Shown: positions 30,454 through 41,400 of the stretch, piece after piece | Position numbering within the stretch: position 1 is the stretch's first letter | Layout: every line of letters starts with the position of its first letter | Source: an uncultured Faecalibacterium sp. | GTDB taxonomy: Bacteria; Bacillota; Clostridia; Oscillospirales; Ruminococcaceae | DNA: 42,837 nt | Assembly (NCBI GenBank): GCA_902463235.1 | Contig: CABQER010000006.1 | Coordinates: 1 to 42,837, forward strand | Reading direction: 5' to 3' | The notes under the pieces: model-generated | The model's input: the letters and a program-made list of their open reading frames with translations, nothing else | What the model was told of the DNA's origin: nothing | Databases searched by the model: none | Position numbers and translations under genes: made by a program

Positions 30454-31052
30454 GCAGACTGAGCGAGGCAAAGACGGAGCTGGAACGGTATGAGCAGACA
30501 AAGCCCGGCGCATACGAGAGCCAGTACCAGAAGAAGATCAACGATGTGACCGGGAAGCTGGAGGAGCTGGGCGAGTTTGACTATGACCCGGATGCAGACA
30601 CGGCCTACAAACAGTACAAGGATCAGTACAGCCGCAACGCCCAGAAGGCGAACCGGAACGCACAGGCCAATGCGGCGGCGCTGACCGGCGGGTACACCAG
30701 CAGCTACGGCACGCAGGCCGGGCAGAACGCCTACGAGGCCACCATGGCGAACTTAGACGATGTGCTGGACGGGCTGTACAACCAGAGCCTTGGGGCGTAC
30801 AACGCCAAGAAAAGCGGGCTGGAGACGGAACTGGCGGGGCTGCAAAGGGCAGAGAGCAGCGCCCGGCAGACCTACCAGCAGAACCTTGACAACTGGAACG
30901 AGGGGCTTGCGTACCGGCAGAACGAGTACGACAGCGCCTACAACGAGGAGCAGCAGAAAAAGGCAAACGGCATCCAGACCGCAACGGGCTTTGGACAGCT
31001 GATAGCAACTGCTGCACCGTGGATCATTAAGGCTATTCTGGCGCTGCTGTAA
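30450..31052 (+). CDS. Ejection-type internal virion protein 1, 200 residues
   Basis: The protein is long and helical with Ala/Gln-rich coiled coils (NAQKANRNAQANAAALTGGY, GLETELAGLQRAESSARQTY) and a hydrophobic C-terminal segment (GFGQLIATAAPWIIKAILALL). This composition and its place between the tail hub and the giant protein fit podovirus ejection proteins, which are packed in the capsid and form a conduit through the envelope. The N-terminal half is similar in pattern to that of the next gene. No direct family match is claimed. Confidence 0.6.
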   Translation: MSRLSEAKTELERYEQTKPGAYESQYQKKINDVTGKLEELGEFDYDPDADTAYKQYKDQYSRNAQKANRNAQANAAALTGGYTSSYGTQAGQNAYEATMANLDDVLDGLYNQSLGAYNAKKSGLETELAGLQRAESSARQTYQQNLDNWNEGLAYRQNEYDSAYNEEQQKKANGIQTATGFGQLIATAAPWIIKAILALL

Positions 31053-31070
31053 GGAAAGGAAGTGCAGAGC

Positions 31071-32411
31071 ATGAGCACGATGAAGAAGCTGAAGAACGCA
31101 AAGGACAGGCTGGCACAGGCCGAACAGGAGATACCCGGCGCATACGAGAGCGCGTACACCGGACGGGTGAACGACCGGCTGGACAAGGTGAGCGGGCTGA
31201 ACGGCACCGGCGTGACCGACACGGTGCTGAACGAGGCGTACCAGAGTTACCGGGACAAGGCGGCGGGGAACGCAGCGGACAGTGCAGCGGCGGCGCTGGG
31301 GACAGCACAGAGCCTTGGCAGCGGGTACGGCACGGACTGGGCAAAGAGCGTGGCGGACCAGACGGCGGCAGATCAGACCGCCAGCGCTGGCACGGCGCTG
31401 GCTGCGCTGCGCGGCAAGGCATTGCAGCAGTGGCAAAATGAGCTTGCGGGGAATGCGGACATGGTAAGCACCCTGCTGGGGCAGGACAGCATGGAGCGCA
31501 GCGCGGCGGCGCAGGACACGGCAAACGCCCAGACGTGGCGCAACTACCTGTACGGACGGCTGGGACAGGCGCGGCAGGAAGGCGAGGACGCGAAAAACAA
31601 CATCTGGAACATCATCAAGGGCATTGGCAACGTGGCGAAGGCCGGATATGACGGATACATGGGGTACACGCAGCAGCAGTGGGAGAACGAATTCCGGGAG
31701 AAAGAGATGGAAAACAAGCTGGATCAGCAGGAAAAACAGAACCGGATCACGGCGTTAAACACGATACAGAGTTATATGGAAGCCGGACAGCCGGACATGG
31801 CGCGGGCAATTGCAGACGTTTACGGAGTGGATCAGAAGATGATCGACACATGGAGCGGCATGACGCAGTTACAACGGGAGCAGGCAAGCGCATTGTTGGA
31901 AATGGGCGACCTGATGGCAAGCGGAAAGGAAAAGACGGCGAGCACCTACGGCTCGTATTATGGGCTCTTGCCGAGCATGGTGGACAGCTACAGCGAGATC
32001 GCAGGGCGGCAGAACGCCAGTGCGCTGGCGTTGGCGCGGCAGAAGAGTGCGATCACCGGGACGGGCAGGAGCAGCGGAAGAAGCGGCTCTTCCAGCAGCA
32101 AGACCGGCAGCAGCGGGTATGGCGGGCTGCAATACAGCTCCAGCAACGTGACCAGCATGATGAATAAGCTTGCGGGCATGAGCCAGAACGACCCGATGTA
32201 CAGCATAATTCTGGGCGAACTGCGCAGAGCCGGAGTGGATGTGGACAGCGCGCTGGACACCGGCATTACGACGAAACGTATGCAGGTGGCGGCAAATGCG
32301 GCGCAGGGACAGCAGAGCAGAGGCTCGGACGAACAGACCATTTACAACAGCCTGCGGTTGCAAGGATACTCTGAGGACGAGATCGCATACGCGATGGGTA
32401 CGCTGAAATAA
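31071..32411 (+). CDS. Ejection-type internal virion protein 2, 446 residues
   Basis: Like its neighbour it starts with a helical unit containing PGAYESAYTGRVNDRLDKV and an Ala-rich GYGTDWAKSVADQTAADQT segment, indicating duplication of an ancestral gene. A membrane-active stretch (NIIKGIGNVAKAGYDGYMGY) and a Gln/Glu-rich coiled coil follow. After a Ser-rich linker, the C-terminal part ends with LRLQGYSEDEIAYAMGTLK, a short motif repeated in the giant protein. The ATG at 31071 is preferred over the GTG at 31062 because GGAAAGGAAG lies 8-9 nt upstream of it. Confidence 0.6.
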   Translation: MSTMKKLKNAKDRLAQAEQEIPGAYESAYTGRVNDRLDKVSGLNGTGVTDTVLNEAYQSYRDKAAGNAADSAAAALGTAQSLGSGYGTDWAKSVADQTAADQTASAGTALAALRGKALQQWQNELAGNADMVSTLLGQDSMERSAAAQDTANAQTWRNYLYGRLGQARQEGEDAKNNIWNIIKGIGNVAKAGYDGYMGYTQQQWENEFREKEMENKLDQQEKQNRITALNTIQSYMEAGQPDMARAIADVYGVDQKMIDTWSGMTQLQREQASALLEMGDLMASGKEKTASTYGSYYGLLPSMVDSYSEIAGRQNASALALARQKSAITGTGRSSGRSGSSSSKTGSSGYGGLQYSSSNVTSMMNKLAGMSQNDPMYSIILGELRRAGVDVDSALDTGITTKRMQVAANAAQGQQSRGSDEQTIYNSLRLQGYSEDEIAYAMGTLK

Positions 32412-32422
32412 AGGAGAACGCT

Positions 32423-35400
32423 ATGGCAGTGACAAAAGCACAGATGGCGCAGTGGAGCCGCAATTACGAGGGAAAGTACAAGGATAAGAAGAACGAGGAC
32501 AGCTACCACCCGGCGCAGACAGAACCGGCTACCAAAGAGCAGATGAACCGGTGGGAGGAAAACTACCAGAAAAAGCAGAACGAGGCAAACAGGGTAAGCA
32601 ACCGTATGGCACAGAGCCGGAGCGACAGCGGGGTGCGGACGGCTGTGGAAAGCCCCTTACAGACCCGGGTGCAGCTGCCGCAGGGCAGCACGGATACCCG
32701 CTGGATGGGCGGCGGCACGCGGCAGCTGGGAACGCTGGACAGCAAGAAGCTGGCGGACGAGGTGCTGGACAGCGTGCTGGGCACGGCGACCGGCAGCCCG
32801 GTAAAGACCGACCGGCAGGAGGACTACGAACCGGACTGGAACTATGTGGGCGGGGACAACACCCCGCAGCAGCGGGCACAGGCAGCCAATGCTGTAAAGC
32901 GGGACGACTTTGACAGGTGGAACCTGTGGATGGACGCGGACACGCGGCACCGGGAGCTGGTGGACCTGATGCGGCAGAAGGAGCAGGACTACACCAGCTA
33001 CGCCCAGCAGGGGACCAGCGCCAGCGCGCCCACGGCGGGCGCGGGCGGCGGCGCATACACCAGCTATGCCCAGAGCGGCACGAGCCGCAGCGCGGGCGGG
33101 GAGAAGGAGACGAAGGCAAAGTACACGGACGCGCAGCTGCGGGGGATGGGGTACAGCCAGCAGGAGATCGACAAGGCGCGGCAGTACCTGACCGAATACA
33201 CGGCCTACAACCAGGCGGAAGTATTTGTGCGGCGCGGCGCGGACACGGCAAAAGGCATTGCGGCAACGGTGGCGGCAGCGCCGCTTCTGGTGGGTGAGAA
33301 CCTTGGGGTGAGCATCTGGAACGAGATGGAGACCCGGAAAAACTGGAAGGCGCTGCGGGAAGAGGTGCAGGGGGATACACGGCAGGAGAAGCTGCTGGGA
33401 ATGCTGACCGGCGGCAAGACCACCTACGCCCAGCAGGGCAGCACGGCAACGAGCATGCAGCCGTACACCGATGCAGAGCTTTTGGAAAAGGGATACACGC
33501 AGGCGGAGATCGACGCCATGCGCAGCCGCATTGCGGGGACAAAGGTGGCGGACAGCTCGGACAAGGACACCCTTGGGTACAAGCTGTACGACTACGGCCA
33601 GCGGCACACGGCGGCAGCGCAGGCGGGCATGACCCCGGCGGCAAGGACTGCCATGGGCATTGCAAGCAGCGCGGCAGAGAACCTTGCGGTGGCGGGCGTA
33701 AGCCCGTATCTGGTGCTGCCGGTGCTGAGTGCGCAGGGCGCGGCAGAGAGCATGGGACAGAGCGTGGAGAAGGGCCAGAGCGCAGGCAGAACGCTTGCCA
33801 CAGGACTTGCGAAGTTTGGCGCGGGATGGGCCATCAACAGCGTGGGCGCGGCAAACCTTGCAAAGAGCATGGGCGCGGACTATGCAAAGGACACGCTGGC
33901 GGGGCAGATCGCGGACTGGGTGCGCGGACTTGGCGGGGACAGCGCATTCAAACAGAATTACCCGGCGGTTGCGGCTGCGCTTTCCGGCGGGCTGGACAAC
34001 GCGGTGCAGGCCTTTGTGGAGACCTACGCGGACACCGCCATTGATGCCGTACTGGGCGGGGACACGGAAGCGGCCGAGGCGCTTTTGAAGCCGGAGACCT
34101 TTGTGACCGCCTTGCAGAGCGGCCTGACCGGCGGCGCGTCCGGTGCGCTGGGCGGTGCCGTGGGCACGGGGCTGGGCGCGATGAGCAAGCGGCTTGAGTA
34201 CAAGGCGAACGGAGCGGATGCCGCTGCGCCGGTGCAGGGGACGGAAACTTCCGCACCAGTGCCCGCTGGCGAGCAGCAAGACCCTCTCACCGTTCCCGTC
34301 CGCCAGTCGGCGGCACGGGAACGGAACTCCCCCGAAGGGGGGAGCTTTTCTCAAAGGAATGAGACGGCGGTGGATAACAAGGAAACCGGTCTTTTAGAAA
34401 AAACGGAAGGTGCGAATACAGAGCAGCCGAGATATTCGATCCGGGAAGATCAGGACGGAAACAAGTTTGTACAGGTGGATAATGATATTCTAAAGGGTGT
34501 GCCGGCAGAGGAACAGCTGAACGTGGTGCGGGACGCGATCCGAGATATGTTCCCGGAGGGATTTGAACGGGACGGAAACCATATTGACAACACACGGGAG
34601 GGACGCGGCGAGTTTGTGCGATCTAAATATTCGCGTGCACTGGGGAAAGCAGAGCCGGGGATCCATGCGGATAAAATGCGAATGGCTGGAAATCTGGATG
34701 AAATCATTCAGACAAGCACCAATGTTGAGAACGAAAAGGCAAACCACAAGAATGCAGAATCCTTCAACCGCGGCAAGGTGAATGTGCGTGTGGGAGCGAA
34801 TGACTACAGTGTAGATGTGCTGACAGCTGTTAAGAACGACGGGCGTGAGGTACAGTACGATCTGGTGAACATACAGCCGACAAAAATAAATGCCCCGGAT
34901 GCAGACGCATCCGAGGCATTTGGGGATCTCCGGCGAACTACAGCACAGTCTGCTGAAACGGGCCGCAGAGGTCTACCGGAAACCCCACTGAGATCTACGC
35001 CTGAGACCACGGTGCCGGAAGGCACCGGCAGCAGCCAGAGCGGAATCCCTGATACTACTGTACCACAGCGGGACGGGCAAGTCAACGTGGAAAAAGCCGG
35101 GGAAAGTGTGGAAAGCGCGCAGGAGTACGCGGACGTGGAACTGCACGCGGAGATGGAAAATCTGGACACGGACAGCTGGACGCGCACCGAACAGATGGAC
35201 ACCGCAAGGCAGTTGACACGGCGGGCGCAGATGAGCGAAAAGGCGGTGCAGACGGTGGTGGACAATATGCCGCAGGGCATTGGTGCACAGATCTATGCAC
35301 CGGCAGCGGCGAGTTTGTACCGGCTGGGCATTGACGGGCACGCTGAGACCTTTGAAGCAGCGCTGCAAAAGACCGGAAAAGGCGGCCTGAGCGGCGGTGT

Positions 35401-38400
35401 GCAGCAGGTGCTGGCACTGGGAGAAACGGGACGCACGGCGCTGAACATCGCTTTTTTACAGGGAAAGGGCGAGGCAGAGCATTACCGGGAGGTGAAAGCG
35501 GCGCAGCTGGGAAAAAGACCCGGCAAGGCGGCGCTGCACGATGAGGCGGGCATCTACTACAAGGCGGACGGCAGCGTGAGCAGCGGGGCGAAAGCAGAGG
35601 ATGCCTTTATTGAGCTGAGCGCAAAAGCCAGCGGCGTGGCGGCGCAGCGGGTGGTGAAGGGCCTTGCAAAGAACGCGAAGGGCCTTTTGCAGAGCGCCGC
35701 AGGCAGGGTGTTTTACAGCAGCGAGGCGGACGCGGGCACCGTGATGCACGAGACGCTGCACGAGCTGAACAGCTGGGACAGCAAGGGCGCACAGGAACTG
35801 ATCGACCGGTTTGGGCAGTATCTGGTGCAGCAGAACGGCATGGACAGCGTGCAGCAGCTGGTGCAGGGGTATCTGGACCGGTATGCAAATGCCGGGCAGA
35901 AGCTGACCTACAATCAGGCGATGGAGGAAATCACGGCGGACGCGGTGCGCACGATCTTTGGCACGGAAGAAAGCTTTAAGACCTTTTTGCGGGTGCAGGC
36001 TGCCGAGGCAAAGATGAACGCGCAGGCGCAGGGACGGTGCGAGCGGGTGATGCAGAAGATCGAGACCCTATTGCAGAAGGTGCTGGCGGACATTAAGACG
36101 GTGCTGGGCAGAGAGCCGGACAACGCGGCAGCCAGAGCGGCAAGGACGCTGACCGAGCAGCAGCTTGCCGACCTGCGGGAGCTTTACTTTGACCACCAGA
36201 TCGAGGCGGGGGCAAACTACCGCGCGGCGCTGGAAGCAAACGGCGGCATGGAAAAAGCCGCTGCGGCAGATGCGGCAGCGGCGGAGGGAAGGTATTCCAT
36301 TGATCCGGACTACGCCGAGAGGATCGAAGCGTGGGACAAAGATGGACGCCCGAATGATGATGTCTTTATTCTGGGCAGCACCGGAGATACACTGCAGGGA
36401 TTGGGCGCACGGGAAAACGACATTTACATGAACAGCGAGAAGATAAACCTGATCTTGCAAAAACATGCGGAGATGACCATTGAGGAGATCAAGCGGATCC
36501 CGGAAGTGATAGATGATCCGGTCATGGTGCTTGCCAGCCGGAACACAGACAGAAGCCGACAGAACACCCGACTTGTGATGTTTGGCAATGTGAAAGCACA
36601 GGACGGCAGACCGGTGATGTGCGTGCTGGATATGCAGCCGACGGAAAACAAGATCATGATAAATAATATGCAGAAACTGACAAGTGCCTACACAAAGGAC
36701 AAGGCACCGGTACAGTTTGTGCGGAGCAGCGAAGTGCTGTATTTATCGGAAAACAAAAAAAGAACCACGGCGCTGCTTAGGACACTAGGCTTCCAAATGC
36801 CTAGCGAACTGCAACCTTGTGGTTCTATGGGCAGTATAACATACGAGAAGCAGAACGTCAAGCTGGAGGGGGTGAAGTTTACCGAACTGGAAGCAAACGG
36901 CGGGAACCGCTACCAGCTGGATGTGGACGCGGAGGATGTGGAGGCGGCGCGCAGCCAGAGCGTGGGGGACGGCGGTGCCCAGAGCCAGACGGTGGCAAAG
37001 GTGATGGAACTGGCAGAGAACGCCGCAGTGAGCGACGACAGCCTTTTGTACATTGCCCGGAAGGTGGCAAAGGCAGCGGACAGCAAGGTGGACACAAAGA
37101 CCCTTGCCAGCCGTCTGGCAGCGCTGCGGGATTACCTGAACGGCGGAAACGTGGACTGGGCCGAGGTGCACGGGTTTGTGCTGGACATGGCGCAGCAGAT
37201 CATGGAGAAAAGCGCAAAGCGGAACGATGAACTGTGGAAACAGTACCCGGAACTGCACCAGATGGGGATGAGCCTTGAAAAGGGCAGCAAGGACTACCGG
37301 GAGGTGGTGTACAAATACGGCAGCTGGGCGGGAGCTACCAAGGAACTGGCAAGGCACGGCATCAAGCTGACGCTGACGAAAAACGGCGCGGTGAGCCGGT
37401 GGGACGCGGATTTTACCGAGCTGCAGGGAATTGGCGGAGGGCTGCTGCCCACGGAAACGCCCAGCAGTGCGGCGGATGCGCTGGAGGCGATGGCAGCCGC
37501 CCACGATGCCATACGCCCCACGATGGAAAACGCCTACGACACGGACTGGGATGCGGCAAAGCAGGAGATCGCCATGCAGATCTGGGGAGAGTACCTTGGG
37601 CTGCCGGGCGTGGCGAACGAAAGCAATGCGGCGCTGCGCAGGAAGTTTGGGCAGCAGACAAAGGAGATGAGCGAGGAAGCCAGAAAGCATGCGCTGGCAT
37701 TACAGGCACAGGCAAACTTAGAGGCGGCAAAGCAGCGGGCACGGAACCGGCAGAAGATGGCAAAGCCCTATGCGGAAGCGACCGCGAAAGCAAAGGAACA
37801 CTACGCAGAGACTGAGACAAAGATGCGTGAGAAGCTTGGCACTGCGGAACGGAAGATGCAGCAGCAGGCGGCGGTATGGCGGGAAGCGGAACGCGGCCGC
37901 ACGCGGGAGAAGGTGGCGCTGGAAAAGGCAAAGAACGCGCAGCGGCTGGAAAAGATGCGGGAGAGCCGGGACAAGGACTACACCCGGCGCGAGATCCGCA
38001 AGCTGGCGGGAGAACTGACAAAGCTGTACGACCACCCGAAGGAGGATAAGCACATCCCGGACTATCTGGTGGACAAGGTGCTGTCGGTGGTGCAGCTGGC
38101 GAACGAAGCCGTAGGAAACCGGGAGGCTGCCCGGCGGGTGGCGCAGTGGATGCACCGGAATGAGAAGGGATATCGGTACACCCCCGCACAGGACACCAAG
38201 GCCGGGATGGAGGAAGCGGTGGACGGACTGCGGCGTGGCATCAAGGCCGAGATCGAGGCAGGCGAGCGGGCAAACCTGGAATGGGAGCAGAGCGGACTTG
38301 CGGATGCCATTGACAACTGGCTGGCAGATGTGAACCAGAACCGGGAACGGGAGATCGCGCGGGTGGAAGCGGCCATCCGGGAAGTGCAGGAATTTGGCAG

Positions 38401-41400
38401 CGAGCACGGAGGCATTGACGGAACGGCACTGGAGGCGCGGCTGGATGAATTGCGCACGGAGCTGAACGGATACCGCAACGGCGGCATGGCAATGCTTTCC
38501 GCAGAAGAACTGCGGGGGCTGCGGGATATCTTAGACCAGACGGTGCACATTATCAAGATCGACAACGTGGTGGTGGGCGCACAGGAGGATGTGGCCATTG
38601 ACGAGTTTGCCGAGGGAACGAAGGAGGAGCTGAAAGAGGCAGGCGGTGTGAGCCGGAGAAACGGATGGCTGGGAAAGCTTGACCGGAAATTCAACAGCTA
38701 CCGGATGAACACCATGAACATTGAGCGGATGTTTGAACGGATGGGCGGATACGCCCACGGCGGGTACATGGAGAACCTTGGCAAGATGCTGAATGACGGG
38801 CAGCGGAAGAAAACGAAGATCCTGATCGAAGGGACAAGGATCTTTGACAACGTGACCGGCAAGGCGCACGAGCGGGAGCTGTACCATTTTACCCATGACC
38901 TGATCGACATCGGGCTTGTGGACGAGGCGGGCAAAAACCGGAAGATCACCCACAACCAGCTGGCAGAACTGTACCTGCAATTGCAGAACCGGCAGGGACT
39001 GCACCACATTTTGCACGGCGGCATTACGCTGGACAACATGGAAGCGTGGGTGAAGGGAGACAGCGAGCTGGCAGAGCTTGACCGCGAGACCGTGCGGGTG
39101 GGCGAGATGAACCTGCGGGACGCAGAGGGAAAGCTTGTGCGGGCGCAGGACATTGCCGTGGACGAGGACGCGGCGCGCAGGAACCTGCTGGACGAGATCG
39201 ACAAGAACCTGACCGACTTTGACCGGGCGTGGATCGAGGATTACCGGAAGCTCAACAACCTGATGAGCGGGTACATCAACGAGACGAGCCTGCTTTTGAG
39301 CGGCGTGCGGAAGGCCACCGAGAACAACTACATCCACATCAACGTGGATCAGGACACGAACCCGGAGCAGAACACGGGCATCCGGTACGACAATAGCGTG
39401 GCAAACCCCGGATGGCTGAACCACCGCGTGAACAGCGCAAAGCCGGTGCTGCTGGTGGGACTTGTACAGCAGGTGAACACCAGCATTGAAAACACGGCGC
39501 AGTATGCGGGCATGGCGATCCCGCTGCGGAACGCAGAGAAGATCCTGAACAGCAGGCAGGAAGGCAGGACCCTGTTTGCGCAGGTGGAAAAGACGTGGGG
39601 AAAGGCGGGCAGAGCGCACCTGAACAAGGCACTGGCAGACCTGTGCGGGGTGAAGGACAGCCGGGAAGTGGGGGACGGGTTGTTTAGCCGGATGCGCAGC
39701 AAGGCGGCGCAGGCCGTGCTGAACGCCAACGTGAACGTGACGCTGTTACAGGCGGCGAGTTTGCCCACGGCGGCGGCAGAGCTGGGCTGGGGGAGCACCG
39801 GCCCGGCGGCGGTACAGTTTGGAAAGAACATTCTGCCGGGAGAGCTGGCGAAGATCGAGGCGCGGATGGCAGAGCACGGAGAGGAGCTGCTGCAGTACCG
39901 GCTGCGGGGCACAGGGCAGGCGGAGCTGGGCAGCGCGGGCGCACAGAAGGATGCTTTTCAACGCACACACGATGCGGCGCGGAACAGCGACAATGCGGCA
40001 CTGCGCACGGCGGTACACGCAGCGGACGCAGCGGTGAGCCTGTGGACGGGCGGCATTACCAAGATGGACGAGATCACGGTGGCGGCACTGTGGGCGGGGT
40101 GCGAAAACTATGTGAAGAACCACCCGGCGGAGTTCAGCGAGGGGGCGGAGGTGACGGACAGCAAGGCGTACTGGGCGGCGGTGAACGAGAAGTTCCAGCG
40201 GGTGGTGGAGCGCACGCAGCCCAACTACACCACCATGCAGCGCACCGGGATGCAGCGCACCACGAACGAGATGGCAAAGTTTTTGATGATGTTCAGCACC
40301 CAGCGCCAGCAGAACGCGCAGATCTGGACAGCCAGCGTGGAGGACGTGATCGCGCAGTACGACCGGTACGGTAACAGCAAAACGGAACAGGCGAAGGCGG
40401 CGAAGAAGGAAGCGTGGGAGCGGTTTGGAAATGCGGCGACAAGTCAGGTGCTCCAGACGAGCGTGATCGCGATGCTGGGCGTAGGCGTGAAGTTTTTGCT
40501 GCACCGGTGGAAGGACTTACAGGACGACAACGGCGACATGACGAAGGAAAGCATCCGGGACGCGCTGCTGTACGATTTTTGCAAGAGTTTTATAGGCAAC
40601 TGGACCGGCGGCAGCGAGGTGATGAGCGTGGGAGAGATGATCGTGAACCACAGCTTTGCCAGCTACGACACCATCAGCATGACCGGAATTTCTGCCATCA
40701 ACGACCTGACCGAGTATATCGGGCGGGTGAGCAGGCTGAACGCCGAGGACACCAGCGGCATGACCGAGGAACAGCTGGAGGCACACGCCGAAAAGACCCG
40801 GGAAGCGGTGGCAGATATGCTGGGACAGTTTGCCATGCTGAGGGGCATCCCCTACACGAACCTGAAAAAGCAGGTGAGTGCGGTGGACGCGTGGATAGAC
40901 ACGTTTAAAAACTGGAACAAGGAGGGCGGTAACTTTGATAGCCTGCCTGCCAGCGCCACCGGACAGTACGACCGGCTGTACAACGCGTATGCCAGCGGCG
41001 ACCCGGTGGAAGCACAGGCGGCGGTGAAGAAGCTGGTGGACATGGAGAAGGCAGGGGTGATCAAGAAGAACAAGATGTACAGCGAACTGAAGAAACGGCT
41101 GAAACAGTACGACCCGGATGTGCTGGAGGCGGCAAAGGCACAGAACAGCGGCGACACGGAGCGGCGGGAGCAGCTGACGCGGAAGATCGTGCAGAACGTG
41201 TATGAGGTTATGGGCATCGACCCGAAGGCAACGGCGGACAAAGCGAAGCGCGAGGCGGTGATTGACATGGTGACCGGCGCGGTGGAGCAGAAGGGCGACA
41301 CCCTTTTGAAGGGCGACAGCGAGAGCGTGACCGACGCACTGGAGCAGGCGCTGGAGAGCGTGCGGGCAAAGGATGCACAGGAGGAGCTGGACAGGCTGCT

